Positions 11,572-23,984 are shown, numbered from the stretch's first letter. The stretch: DNA of 64,000 bases from Liolophura sinensis (GCF_032854445.1 NC_088302.1:18225338-18289337); one strand, 5' to 3'. Notes: a model not told the origin generated them from the sequence alone. Numbers and translations: made by a program.

Positions 11572-11970
11572 GAAATGAAAGATATTACCACAGTCTAAAA
11601 TCAGAAAATATTTGTACTTACAGTTTCTTTGATCACATTTCATAACTTCTGAGCTCTTCACACCCTGTCATATGTGGACGTGGATGTCTGCAACAAACGT
11701 AATTACAATGGACCAATGTTTTCAGATGAAATCGGGTACCTAGCTTTTCCTGCACAATTGCAACTCAGGTCAAAGCTGGACTGGTCATTATAGTTTCTTG
11801 GAATTCTGTGTAATGTGTGAACACTGAACAGATTACCCACAAAAAGTCATCACAAAGACTGGGCTGGACAACACAGATTACACGACTCGGGTCTGAAGTG
11901 TTTTAGGCAGGAAAGGTTGCCCATTCAGACATGAATTTTGGCTGTATGAGTGGGTAGCTACCCTAATTCA
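11572..11970. other. Unique non-coding stretch
   Basis: No element or gene recognised. Confidence 0.45.
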
Positions 11971-11974
11971 TCAA

Positions 11975-12165
11975 CCTGCTCGCACATGAAAGAGTAACAT
12001 TCAGCGCACATTTATAATCATATTTAGGAGACAAAACTACATTGGTTGGATTGACCAATCTCAGGATTTCACAAAAAAAGTATAATTTTGTCAGCTTGCA
12101 TTAGATAATGCCTTCAGAATATTCTGAAATAAAGAAAAAGCATGTACTTCTCACATTTCGACAAA
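11975..12165 (-). repeat. Unclassified dispersed repeat, copy 2 (minus)
   Basis: Reverse-complement match to the copies at 9056 and 26015: CTCGCACATGAAAGAG, GGAGACAAAACTACATTGGT, TGGATTGACCAAT, AAGTATAATTTTGTCAGC and AATGCCTTCAGAATATTC appear in the expected inverted order. The right boundary is uncertain. Confidence 0.75.
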
Positions 12166-12174
12166 GGTCAATGG

Positions 12175-12250
12175 TACTCTGGTTTCTTCCGGAAGTGAAA
12201 ACTTCTGCTGTACAGTGTTAAACGACAATAAAATGAAACAAACAATGAAT
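12175..12250 (+). repeat. Possible SINE-type 3' end
   Basis: TGGTTTCTTCCGGAAGTGAA followed by TACAGTGTTAAACGACAATA and AAATGAAACAAACAA resembles the GTTAAACGACAATAAA ends seen on invertebrate SINEs. There is no head and no target duplication, so this is a weak call. Confidence 0.3.
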
Positions 12251-13227
12251 CACATCAGTTGCCAAAATTAGACATGATACAGGAAACTCAAAGTAAAGCT
12301 AAATGCAAATCAAACTGAAACAAATGATAAACCAGATTTTGATTGCAAATCTGTACTTTCATATATACAATACACACATTTTTAATAACAAACCAGAGCT
12401 TATATATAAGCATTCCTTTCATGGCAAGTTAAAAACTCCAATAAATCAGTCAAATATGAGATAGAATCTTGAATCCACCTTTCAGAAAAAAAGGCCTCTG
12501 ATGTTTCACTATGTTATGAATCAAATATATAATTGTATAAAAGGTCAACTGAATGAAATACATCATTCATTCATCAACAAAATTGCCAAATTATGCAAAT
12601 TTGTTCCCAGACATCAAAGAAAATGAGATAGGAAAGACGGCTGAAGATCTGAAATCTGCCAATGAAATGAAAGCAAATACATTTCACAGAGGAGCAAAAA
12701 TGAAAAAAAAATGTAATCATAAAGAAAATATCTTGACCACAGACTCTGATTCAGGGGCTTTTTTTATCAGTTCTTGTGGGCAAGACAGCATAAGCTTTGC
12801 TTTTTTTACCCACATGTTTGCATAAATCATGGTTGAGAGAAGGAACAAAACAGGTCTTGTGACTATCCTTATCACAGCTGACATTGTGATTTCTCTCAAA
12901 TCATGTTGCCTCAGGACCAAATCGCTCCGCTTGTGGTTTGGAGCAACAATGGACCTTAATCTGCGTTTCACTATTTTTTATATGCATCAAAGGACGAACG
13001 GACCAAGTCTCTATTAGTCTTAACCAACCAGCTGTGACTCATTTGAACAAATCACGCTTGTGTTTTTGCAATTATGAAGTTCACACAATCCAAAAAAAAA
13101 AAACAGCTTTCCAGGCAATTTAATTACTTTACATTGCAATCATAATTCAGCTTTAGGTTTATTCTTTTTTTTTTTATTTGGAACTCAATAAGAACAATTT
13201 GGCAACTAGCTTTTTCACCAGTTGCAA
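12251..13227. other. Non-coding stretch
   Basis: AT-rich. Frames at 12553-12825 and 12717-12971 overlap on opposite strands without recognisable motifs. No gene is seen. Confidence 0.45.
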
Positions 13228-13425
13228 CAAGTCACTGACAAACTTTCAACAGGTATGCCATACAGAGCTGCCTGCCACATTGGTGGGGGACATCTTTGGT
13301 TCCATGGATTGGTCGTCAACCTTTGACAAGTCACTGACAAACTTCCAACAGGTAACATACAGAATTGCCTGCCACATTGGTGGAAGATTAGTAATCTTTG
13401 ATAAAACACCAGGTTATACGAAACA
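13228..13425. repeat. 99 bp tandem duplication
   Basis: CAAGTCACTGACAAACTT followed by CAACAGGTA, a CATACAGA word and TGCCTGCCACATTGGTGG occurs twice, at offsets 13228 and 13327. The 33-codon period leaves one plus frame (13178-13480) and one minus frame (13215-13472) open. The encoded peptides match nothing I know, so I read this as a simple duplication. Confidence 0.8.
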
Positions 13426-13757
13426 CCAAACAGCCCAATCAGCACTGCCAACCAAGCAGTCCAAACTAACAAACAATTAGCCTGGGAATCTGGAAATTCT
13501 TTGTCATGTCCAGACCTGAACTTGCTTATATTACACAGGTTTTCTGCTAATCACCCGATGTACCATCCACTTTGGAAGGGTAGATTTATATGTGTATTTA
13601 TTTGAGAAATCCATGGTCAGTTCATTCAAAGTTATGATTAACCTCTGTGTGGTTTATTCAAACATGATGAAAAGTGTCTACACCTTATATTTATTTCTCA
13701 AGTTGATTGTTGATTAAAGCAATATATATTTTTCCAAGACTTTTACACTACTACAAA

Positions 13758-13802
13758 GGTGGGAAGTTTTATGGGTGGAGTGCCCATAGTAAACTTCCCA
13801 CC
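13758..13802. repeat. Strong hairpin, 18 bp of pairing
   Basis: GGTGGGAAGTTT at 13758-13769 pairs perfectly with AAACTTCCCACC at 13791-13802. Inside it, TATGGG at 13770-13775 pairs with CCCATA at 1383-13788. The loop is 7 nt, with a two-base bulge at 13789-13790. The words TTTATGGGTGGA and GAGTGCCC also occur in the degenerate SINE-like piece at 21457, so the hairpin may derive from a mobile-element domain. No function is established. Confidence 0.85.
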
Positions 13803-16120
13803 CACACCAGGTAGCCTATATTTATTAAAAGATGGTGGAAATTATTTTCTTTGTAAGGAAGATAATGAGGTTGACATATTTATATAAGTAAATGCATGCT
13901 ATGTGCATGTGTCAATTTCACAAAGAGGCTACTGGTCAAAATTTGTAGCAATATATCCAGGTCTGAAGACTAAACAGGAAACTAATGACAAATTGGTACT
14001 GTAAAACTGTCCCTGAGAAGCATGCTCTCCCGACTGCTAGACTCGCGATGGGCAATACATCATGCATATTTAAAACACGTCTTCCAGTTTTACTGAAGTA
14101 AATGAAAATTTGTTTTTTACACACGTATACAGTTTTGGCCTTTCAAATTTGTCTGGGGTTAGATTGATGGATAAAACATGTATTTTTTGACATGAACTGA
14201 TAAGGGCTTGACTAAAAAAAAGCCCGCAGGTAAAGGATGTGTGTGCATCAATATTTATGTACGAAGTTAGAGATTACCATCACAGGCAAATCCAGGTAGG
14301 GGTCATTAACGAGAGGTCAGCCTTGTAGACAGGTAACAAATTATCAGTCCTGGTCATATCATGCATCTGACTACAAATCACTGAATGCTGCTGAAGTAAC
14401 ACTTGATTAAACAGGGTTCATATGAACCAGATAATCACTTCATTGTTGACAACAATTCATACGACTTCAGACAAGTACACTTCAAGGTATTCCTACACTT
14501 CTGGCAGGTTACAGAAGAAATCTTGCTGTTTAACCGGCTAACCACACAGATACCGACCAGAAGTGATGAATAATCCACTATTAAGCAGAGTTACTAAAAT
14601 CAAGTCCTTTAACCAAAAGATGAATTCTCTTAATAAGTCCAGTCATATTCATACACATCTAAAAATAAACCCTCTTCACTTGTCAACACTGTACAAAAGT
14701 AGCTTTCCTTTGTGTCAGTTCTAGGAGTTCATTATAAAACAGGTCTAAGCTTTACATCTGGCAGTGAGCTACTCTTAAACTGATTTTCATCTCACAGCTT
14801 TCTACAGAAAAAAATAACAATAATTTGCATATCACTCATCGCGATTACAATTTATTTCAATTCCGTATCCGCTGTGAGGATGTGAATGCCCTCCAGAGCT
14901 GCAATGTTTACCGTTAGGTGAAAATTAACATAAAATTATCATAGCTGGAAAAAGGTAAAACTCAATTAATTGTGAAATATCTTATCTATTATTGCAAGGT
15001 GAGCTTAACACCGCTATAACAGTGTTCCACTTAAATTAAATAAACTTTAACCCACTCAGCTGGCAAACATAACTGAAGGCAGTTATCCATCATGCTTACC
15101 TAATTTCTTATCTTATTAGGCACAGGTAAGCCATAATTCAGCTTAATTAGCAAAAGCTGTAAAAAGTAATAATGAGCTTGATTTTCTACCTGATGAATAA
15201 CAACTGGTGACATTGAGTGCACAGATTATCAGAAATTTAACTGTATTAGATCAAATATGAAGCTTTAATAAAACATTTCTGTTCAAAATTAAAGACTTCA
15301 AAGTAATGTATAGTACTGTGAAATAAGGTGAAAGGTAGGAACGGTTTAAACTGTAATCACACACCTCCCATCATAACCACACACAGTGACATAAACAAAC
15401 ACCTTGTACTGCATGTAGTTATAGCTCCTCACAGGGGTTTTACTTACACGTATATACACCAGGCAAATTTCTAAACCGATGCTATAATCGCCTTTGAAAG
15501 GAAAAATGATATATATTATGTGAAAAATAACCTTACACAAGACTTTCCTTTTCATACATTATAATTCACGAAGGTGCTTGAGAGAGTTTTGTGCTGAACC
15601 AGCTGAACGGGTTTGGTGGTTGTATCTCGACAATCCTGCTGACAAGCTTATAAATTGTCTCTCTGAAGGGATGCAATACCAGAGAGATATTGTAAATAAT
15701 GTACATACGTAACATGAGAGCTTGAACCCTGAGAACTGGTGAACTCCATATGGCTGAGAACATGTGACTGAACTGTTTAACACGAACAAAGAATCGACGA
15801 GCAATTTGCTTCTCTCGTGCAAGGATAGGTTCTGGACCTGACCTCAGTAACAAACACTTTCCCAGGAGAACTGGTAAAAATATCTTCCCACAAAGCATCA
15901 ATTTATTTCTTTATTTTCTAGCTTTTTATTATCTGCAGTGTGTATATCATATTCACAGCTGAGATTCAGAGCTACACAATCAACCAGGGTTTATATCAGA
16001 AAATGGAAAGAAACTCAAGGGCCACCCATCAAAGTTTGTTACAATGCTGAAACAGATATATCCTACTTGCCATAAAAAGCTGGTTGTAAGTAACATTTCA
16101 CAGGTAAATAAAGGTCATAT
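13803..16120. other. Long non-coding stretch
   Basis: No gene or repeat recognised over about 2.3 kb. The 111-codon minus frame at 15566-15901 shows no domain, and overlaps another frame on the same strand. It contains ordinary intron-like texture. Confidence 0.5.
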
Positions 16121-16124
16121 AATC

Positions 16125-16215
16125 TAATTTTTGTGCAGAAACTTACATTTTCCAGGAGAATATTATCCTTACCTTTCAAACAAATATCAATGTCAATGAA
16201 TCTCAGAATACACAA
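16125..16215 (+). repeat. Fragment of a second dispersed repeat
   Basis: GCAGAAACTTACATTTTCCA, GGAGAATATT, CTTTCAAACAAAT and GAATCTCAGAATAC match, in order, the repeat at 38310-38530 and 47784-48060. It is short and diverged, so only moderately sure. Confidence 0.45.
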
Positions 16216-17058
16216 GACAAAAAATGAGCTACTTTGTCATGGACATCAAACACAGTACATTGCATGAATATAAATACTATGCTGTTAGCACACATATGCT
16301 GTGAAACTCTGACAAATAGAAGGCTTAATCCTCTGAATTTATTTAAACTGGATCTGACAAGTCGTGTATGACAGCAAGCAGGGCGTTTTGACATGAAATT
16401 TATTTATATGCAATGACAAGAGACAATGTAAATGAAGTGATGGAAGCCCTTTTTCAAAGTGTAAATGAAGAAATATATGTTTGAATTAAGGTCCAGATTG
16501 AAATCTGATACAAGATTATCCAGCACAAAGAACAGGATGATCAGTTCTGGTATATTTTTTGATATGGATTTCACGATTCATGCTTTCCGTCTCTTACGTC
16601 ATTACCATACATACGTTGCATGATTATCTTCACAGCGTATCATTTCACAAACCCAATGACAACTATTGACACCAAGTGATTATTCTAATATATCAACAAA
16701 TTAAGGGCATCATACAAAACAGAACAATCGCTTTCTACTTTTAGATCACGAAATTTTAAAAAATATTTCAACCACTGAATTGGAAACATATCTATTTCTT
16801 TATGATTCCAGCTGATATATGTAGTGATGTATTACTGGCTGTTTTCACGTTTATAAATGGAATTGTATTCAGTGTTTGTACTTGTTCGTCTATGATTTAT
16901 ACGGGCTTCTGGGATGAGCACCTTACACAATTTGACACAATTACCCTCTTTAATACAGCTTTCATTTATTCATTTACACTCATAACATTCAAATACAGTG
17001 GTTGTAAATGTATAGTGTTGAAAACAATACTTAAGCAGTCTGAAATTTTTAGCTGCAG
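16216..17058. other. Non-coding stretch with a 131-codon chance frame
   Basis: The longest open frame outside tandem repeats, 16802-17197 plus, lies here. It has hydrophobic, Cys-rich runs, no start context I would trust, and passes through the TCTG microsatellite. I do not call it a gene. Confidence 0.45.
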
Positions 17059-17078
17059 CTGTCAGCTGTCTGAAATGA

Positions 17079-17102
17079 TCTGTCTGTCTGTCTGTCTGTC
17101 TA
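17079..17102. repeat. (TCTG)n microsatellite
   Basis: Six tetranucleotide units in a row. It lies just downstream of a CTGTCAGCTG word at 17059-17068. Confidence 0.95.
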
Positions 17103-17324
17103 TCGAACAAATGTTTTTCTCATGCACAATGAGACTGTCCATCATTCTCAGCAATTTGCTCAGGGTTCTGGTGATTGGTCAGGAGTTAGAGGTATAAACA
17201 TAATATATTCTCATCTTCACACAAGTCAATGTAATCATGCAGCTGTCAAGCTGGACATCTCGCTTTCAGGCAGGATCATTTGCATAGAAGTGAAATTGCC
17301 ACAATTGTTATTACCTAGTGGAAA

Positions 17325-17545
17325 TCTTCAAACATCTCATATGTTTGCAAGGCGTTTATTCAAGTATATTCTGAAGGGATTATTCTATGTAGACTGATAA
17401 TACTACACTTTGTGAAGCCCTAAAATTGGCCTACCCAACTAATGAAGTGTTGTCTCCTAAATCGAATTTAAACTGTGCATAAATTGCACTGAAAGTTGCT
17501 GTTTCATATGCGAATGGTTGAGAAAAATAGGGTATGCAAAACTCT
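17325..17545 (+). repeat. Unclassified dispersed repeat, copy 3
   Basis: Contains CATATGTTTGCAAGGCGTTT, ATTCTGAAGGGATTATTCTA, TGTAGACTGATAATAC, CTTTGTGAAGCCCTAAAA, TTGGCCTACCCAACTAATG, TGCATAAATTGCACTGAAAG and TTTCATATGCGAATGGTTGA, the same block order as the copies at 9056 and 26015. Confidence 0.8.
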
Positions 17546-18984
17546 GGGCATGAACATCTGAGCTGTCAAACCATAATAACAATATTAAGGTCAGGCACTT
17601 AAAAAAGTTCAGTACAACAAAGTTCAGATATTACTACATGTATAAAGTAAACTGGTGTTTTGAGCCTTACATGGGACATCTTTAGTCCAATTGTAATGTT
17701 TGTATGTAAATACAGCTGATAAATTCTTCTAAAAACACTGGAGATGTGATTAGACTGATAATGAGCAGGTGTGAACAAGTCCAAATGTCATCTTCACTAG
17801 TGAGTATGTACTTAACCATAGTGTACAGAGAAATATCAAGGCATTTGTCAAAACAGTTTGGTGTATACATAGCCAATAAAAACATCAGGTACCACAGACA
17901 TCATCAGAGAGAGAGAGAGAAGCTATATGCATGTATGAAGTAAACCAGTTCAAATTTATTTAAAGGTAAAAGAATTTCAAAATTTCCAGTTAAGGTCAGA
18001 CCACTGAAGCTATATCCTAACTTTTCTTACATGCACACATAAAAAAGCTCCCCCCCCCCAAAAAAATAAACACATACACAAAAACAGTCAAATGCTTGAA
18101 ATATTCTTTTTTTTTTACACCAAACATGCTTATTGAGTTTACATACCACATAAACTGACTGCTTAATATTGTTAATATAAATTTAAGCTATTTAAGTAAC
18201 CGTGCAATCAAAACTAACTGTGTAAATATAAATTTATTCCAACAAAAATAACCTAGGAAAGTGTTATCTCGTGTAGTACATGTAAGCTTTCAATTATCTT
18301 TCAGATCATAATTAGAGTAATGTTTCACATATTCGATAAATTTTAATCATTAGTTGGATAGCCTTAATAATGGGGTATAGATTGAGTGATCACAATGATT
18401 CTCTGGTTTCCAGCTATATGAAAACATCATCAAACAATCCGACTTTACTAACTTCTGCGTAATGGAATTTCACCATCAAGGTTTCCACACACCATATGGA
18501 TTCCAAAGCCGAATACTAAAAATTAACCAAATGCAGATAAATAAACTCTAATTGTGAAACCTTGTTTGCCTAAAGCAATTAACCATTATGTCATTGCTGT
18601 CACCTACAAGAGGAGAGATTCATGTGGCCCTTCTGGAAGAGCATTCATCCCAGTGACACAACTAGCTGCCACAAGCCCAAGTGGATATTTCCATTGTTGC
18701 ACTCAAGTGCACACAATGTCAACAAAACAGTGGCATGTGGATTGCATGTTTTGTGCTGTCTAAAGTCACTATAAGATGGCCTCCTGCCATGACATAAGGA
18801 TTAAGGGTAATGACACTATGAGTGTGCCTGTGACATTCTATGGAGCTCCTGAAACCAAAAGCTTTAACACTTTGTTTTACTGGGGACAAGACTGTAAACA
18901 TCCTACATGCAGGCCGGTACCCACCATGTTTGATTTACACCTCTTAAGTCCATATATTACAGTAAGTCAGTACAAACAAATATC
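17546..18984. other. Non-coding stretch with simple repeats
   Basis: Contains an (AG)n run at about 17906-17921 and a C9/A7 run near 18051-18066. Several 60-84 codon frames occur on both strands without motifs. No gene is recognised. Confidence 0.5.
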
Positions 18985-19315
18985 TACCTGTCACAGGTGT
19001 GTCAAGTTCCTTCAGCACACCTGGTTATAATGCCCCACAGGGTGTTAACATAGCTTCCACCAGGAAGGGGCAACTAAGCTGTCAACCCATTATTGTTTCC
19101 AATTTTATCTTCACGCCAATAAATTACAAAGTGGAATTTTATCTGCAGACAATTAAATGTTTCTTTGTCTGAGAACAAACTGTTATTTTGTTGTGAAGAG
19201 GGTACTATTGTCACTTTCAAAAGGTTCGGCCGGTACAACACCTGCAATTTTAGTACAGGTGATGCCCTTGACACCTGTGTGCAATCAGACAATTGTCACC
19301 TTTGACCTACCTGTA
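18985..19315. promoter_or_regulatory. Cluster of CACCTG/TACCTG E2-box words
   Basis: CACCTG, or its complement CAGGTG, occurs near 18997, 19017, 19239, 19256 and 19272. TACCTG occurs near 18986 and 19307. CACCTG is the core bound by Snail and ZEB families, and AGGTGTG words inside also resemble T-box half-sites. The number in 330 bp is above the rough chance expectation of well under one. Binding is inference, and the cluster could partly reflect a diverged repeat. Confidence 0.3.
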
Positions 19316-19973
19316 CATGTACGCCAGTGACACACCCTGATTACAGTTAACACCAGATGATCACACTGCCACATGAGTCACTTTACTCCAAGTCTAAATA
19401 ACTATTTAGTATTAGGTTCAGGTTTTATTCACCAGTGAAAATTTAGATAATTATTACCTAGATGATCTAAGGATCATATAACCTAAGGATCATCTTGATT
19501 TGCCACAAGAAAAGGAAACAGTATAGGAAGTACCAACATAAAGTACATATCAGATGAATGACCATTAAAATATTTTTCTGAGGGAACATTTTGATTTATT
19601 TTCTCAGAAAAAAAAAGCAGATAAAAGACTGGATTCCACAGTGGCTTTGCTAGTTTTTCAACCAATGATGTCATATCAGGATTTTGCAACTTAATACACT
19701 CAGATAACTTGACTGCTGCATTCACAAGACAAATACATACATATGTATCAACAGACCTTCAAACAGAATACTTTAAATCAAAAACAAGTTGGATGTGTTA
19801 CCATCAATGAAACCCACTGGGTTCTCAACAGACCACCATAGAACACGATGTTCTACTTTAAAACATTTTTAATAAATGCAAAAAATTCTAAAAAAATAAC
19901 CTTACTTCAGACAACAGTTTATGGCCTCTCACCTTACATGTACATGTAAACATATTTGATTTCAGTGTTTTCT
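19316..19973. other. Unique non-coding stretch
   Basis: AT-rich. A short imperfect GATGATC/GATCATC inverted repeat sits near 19461-19495. No gene is recognised. Confidence 0.45.
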
Positions 19974-20012
19974 AGACTTTATTACAGTTCATGCCAAACT
20001 GTAATAAAGTCT
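19974..20012. repeat. Perfect 16 bp stem, 7 nt loop hairpin
   Basis: AGACTTTATTACAGTT at 19974-19989 is perfectly complementary to AACTGTAATAAAGTCT at 19997-20012, with the loop CATGCCA. Flanks share TTTCAGTGTTT and ATCAGTGTTTA, which are imperfect direct repeats. A 16 bp stem is short for an animal microRNA precursor. It may be a mini inverted-repeat element or a cruciform-type structure. Confidence 0.85.
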
Positions 20013-20335
20013 GAAATCAGTGTTTAATTAAACTTTGATCCAAGCATCTTTAGCACATTGACATAAACTGACCGGACACAGCTATCACACTGTTCATTCT
20101 TATTCTATGCGTGTATAAACAGATCGAACTGTGTGTTGTGAACATGGCATAGCTTGTAACTGTTGTAACACGAGATGCGGAGGAACAGATTGTATTCACC
20201 AATGAGAATGTAAATGTTAAAAGTTAAGATTCTAATGCCAAGCTTTTAGTTCTGAAAATTCCAGTCTAATGAACTGAATAAAAATCCCCCCGGGTAGACA
20301 ATTCGGCCCTAACATTCCAATATTTGTTACGCAAT

Positions 20336-20404
20336 GGAACAATAGCAAGCAACAAAATGGAACAGTAACGAGCAACAAAATGGAACAATAGCGAGCAACA
20401 AAAC
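20336..20404. repeat. 23 bp tandem repeat, 3 copies
   Basis: GGAACAATAGCAAGCAACAA-type units repeat three times with a 23 bp period and a few substitutions. Confidence 0.9.
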
Positions 20405-20639
20405 ACCATGCGTTCTTCTTGTCTTCAGACTTCCACCTCTACAAAGTTATTGCCTGGGGCATAAAAAATAATTAATAACTTGATCATTTCACACAAAGGT
20501 GCTTTAATTAAATTTCAGCCAATCATCATCAAGAACGGTCCTGAAACCAAAGCACATCATCTTGGAAATGAAGGAATAAACGAATAACAAAACAGTAGAA
20601 AACAAAGAATCCTTTGTGGCAGCTATATAAATCACAATG

Positions 20640-21180
20640 TCCGAGGAAAGCAGTACAGTAAGGGGACAATGAACCGCAGGGCCATGCAAAACTGTTTCAT
20701 TAATTGTCTTAATGTGCAATTTCGGTTGGCTGCGCACAGCGCCTCGTCCCTTAACTTGGAAATTAGAAATCAAATATTCGGTAGGAAAATGAGAAATTTG
20801 GTTGACAATGTTGGCTATTAGAGGTTTAATTAATAGGTGCGGAATGGAAACAGTTCCTGTCCATCTTCACAGACAACTGGGCGAACTTTGCCTAATGGCG
20901 TTAATGTGCCTGCAGCAACCCACTGATGGGGTGCTAATTTATGACGCATTCCATTCGGCAATAAGGGAGCGAGGACAATGGCTCAATCAGCGCTACTGGC
21001 AGTGTTCTACCTGTGCATCTCTGCTGACAGTATTACCTCTAGTCTCAGGTCAGAAGATTCTATTACAACTATAACCTGCCTTGCGGAATTCCCACTCCTG
21101 TCCTCTTCACTGCTCTGCTCTCAGCTGGCGTGGGCCGCGGGCGTCACTTGTGTGCAGGGCGGAATCAAGCAGAGCTAATA
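20640..21180. promoter_or_regulatory. Candidate conserved non-coding block
   Basis: This block differs in texture from its AT-rich surroundings, being more GC-balanced and free of simple repeats. It is dense in developmental factor words. GGAATG at 20841-20846 and CATTCC at 20947-20952 resemble inverted TEAD sites. ACAATGG at 20975-20981 resembles a SOX site, TTTAATTAATAG a paired-homeodomain site, and GTTGGC an NF1 half-site. Overlapping frames (20802-21074, 20978-21178, 21081-21311) have no protein motif, and the three frames compete, which argues against coding. Conservation is inferred, not measured. Confidence 0.35.
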
Positions 21181-21456
21181 AAGTCAGAAATTTTGAAACT
21201 CTCGACAAGTTCTTCAACATACCTTCAAGGTTTTTGTCGTGCAGAAGAGCGAATGTCTTGCTTACAGGATTACATGATCAATGCCTTCACATTTCAAAAG
21301 TATCATCATAATGGTACAGGTAATCATTTATTCCAAATTTCTTCATTTCCTTTTAAAAAGTGTGATGCCTGTTTAGAGCTCTTACAGGTAAACTGATTCT
21401 GTAATATTTTGGGCCACAGTAGCCAAAAGAACTTGCAACTACAAACCAAGTGATTT

Positions 21457-21560
21457 CATTTACTTATCTGATTGATATTTAACGTCACGCTCAAGAATTT
21501 TTCACTCATACAAGGAGGGTCAGGTTTATGGGTGGACAAAAATAGAGTGCCCTCAGGTAA
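21457..21560 (-). repeat. Degenerate SINE-like copy
   Basis: ATTTACTTATCTGATTGAT, ACGCTCAAGAATTTTTCACT, CATACAAGG and GGTTTATGGGTGGAC follow the 3'-end order of the SINE family on the minus strand but are strongly diverged. The latter part resembles a different subfamily. Confidence 0.5.
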
Positions 21561-23934
21561 ACTACTGGTTGCGGCATTTCACAATCACAATGAATTTGTG
21601 GCTAAATCTAAATCAAAGACATTTAACACTTCAGAGCTTGAAAGTTCTTGTACAAACGTCTGACCTCACAAATTTTTCTGCAGCCATATTAGCTTTCTGC
21701 TCTTCAAATTGTCTGAAATGTTTGGAGTCCTCAATAATGTTGTTGTTGTTGTTGACATACATGTAAACAGCTATCTAACAGCTTATCTTACTAGGAAGTA
21801 AACATTACCTTCATTTCGTACGTCAGTATTTTACCAAAGAAAAGTAGCACAACCAAGTAGATGTAGCTAATCAGACGAAATTTCCTTGAAGACAAACAAA
21901 TCCTGGTTTTGCAGATAATGAAAATGTTGCCTGGCAGATATAAATGTGGGAACACCAATCAGCTGATCAGATTCCAACTTCTAGCTACGACTCCAGATGT
22001 TTTTTTCTTAGCTCAGTGCAGATTTATCATATGCTGAATTAAAAACTCAATAAAATGCTGATATTTGGCAGAAGTATTTGTTGTTTTGTATTTTTTTTCT
22101 TATTTTTTGTGTTTTGTTTTTCTTGATTGTCCTTGATCAACATCAACCACCTTTCTGTTTCCATGGACACCGTACAGTATAAACAATACAACACTGCCAA
22201 AGGCAAAAAACACAAATGAAAACAGAAATTAGACAAGATCCTATATTCCCCATTACATAGGCACAAAGATCATTTTTATTCTTCATCGCAAAGCCTCGGC
22301 CATCTTGCTTCTTTTGACACCATCCCAAGGTACTCTAAGTAGATACAATTGATATCAAAGAGTTCTATTCAGCAAAAGATATTTTTTCTCACTCATACTT
22401 GTTTCCTTTGCTTCTTTCACTGCAACAGATACATGAAACTTATCTCCTTTCAAATCACTGTGAAACAAAAGACTAGTATCACTAGTATGTCTTGAACTAT
22501 TTTTGAAAATAGGGAAGGAAGGAAGCAGCTGGAATGTGTCATATACCAAATCAAACAAGTCTCATGTGTCACATTTGTGCATTTTATTCCTGATATATTG
22601 AATTTCCGAACCCCACTTCAAACCCACAATGCAATGGGGGTTTAGATTTCAGTATTCTACTTGCTCAATGTTGGCAAACACTGCAGCAAGTAGAAATCTC
22701 ACTTTACCATCAGAAACTTAGCAAGACTACCAAAGAGCTTGCCTGTAGGAGACACGTACATGAATGCAAAACTACAGTTCAACATGTAAGTGTTGAAGTC
22801 GCGAATTGGATAATTTACAGTGATTAATACACACAAAGGTTATCAATTACAAAACATTCCCCTTGTTTTGCTATATGTATGGAAAACTTCAGTTCAATAC
22901 AAGCAGTACTTATTGTGCTCTACATGTGTGCAAAAACTGAGTTTAACGCATGAAGAACTATTAAAGATAACACTCATAACATTTACTGTAACATTGCTTT
23001 CCTTGTTACTGCGACGTTCATGCTGAAGCCTGGGGTATGAGGTAAGCTACAGTACAGCGAGCTAAAAAATTATACATGGAATTGCACATTTAAACCATAT
23101 ATCTTATTAGATGTTCTGAGAAAATGGAAGCTCAATTTGTAAAGATTACCTGTTTACTAAACTGCCCACCATCCCAAGGCTAATTACTTTGTGCCATAAT
23201 AATATGGCAAGCCAATTTCTGACATAAATTCACACATGAATTCCCCTTTCGTGGGTATCTCCATTGGATACCACTACTTGTACAAGGTCTTAAATTTTCC
23301 CATTCCAATCTATGTTTAGTCCGTCATAATAACCCTTAGTCAAGGACACACAATAAACGACTCTGCATAATACAGCCTGGCAAGCGGAAACAACATGCTG
23401 TCATAACGAAAACAGGAAAAAGCATAAAACTGACTTAAATTTGGAACAGGGTTGGATTATGCTAATAAAAGAATAAAATGTACATGCATCCTGTGGTATT
23501 TATGACTTGGTAAAACTGAAATGTTCATTTCCACCATGAACTGGATGGAGAACAGATTTTATGAGCTAGTATAAAGGCACAATTCATACTAAATGTCAGT
23601 TTAAATGTAGTGCTTATTTGAAAACCATGGTTTGCCATTTTAAAATTCGAGCACATATTCTGCACCTGTAACATCAAACAAGGCTTCCCAAAATACCAGA
23701 AAATTGTTGGCTTCTTCAATTGGAACAACCTTGTATATTTAAACTTAACTTTGTCTCTTAATTTCCTTGTACTTGTGGAGCGTTTTTGTAGACATTGATC
23801 TTGATTACTGGCGTGATATATTCGTCAATTTCCACGGCTGGTGATTGGTCTGTTTCAATGCCTAGATTAACAATCTGCTGTTCTACAAGACCACAAATCA
23901 TTATGTCACTGCTCAGATATGTTGAGTATCCCTG
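21561..23934. other. Long non-coding stretch
   Basis: No gene, SINE or array recognised over about 2.4 kb. Includes short (GTT)n at about 21737-21752 and T-rich runs near 22085-22125. Frames on both strands overlap and lack motifs. Confidence 0.5.
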
Positions 23935-23984
23935 TGACTTGAAGGGATACAGAATCGATGCTGATTGGCTGACAGTGGAGATAC

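Noticed and set aside
15566-15901. 111-codon minus-strand frame as a gene
   Set aside because: No domain or splice context that I could see, and it overlaps another frame on the same strand.
16802-17197. 131-codon plus-strand frame as a gene
   Set aside because: No recognised domain, passes through a TCTG microsatellite, and length is within what AT-rich sequence yields over 64 kb.
19974-20012. microRNA gene
   Set aside because: A 16 bp stem is shorter than typical animal precursors, which need about 22 bp or more plus a lower stem, and the flanks do not extend the pairing.
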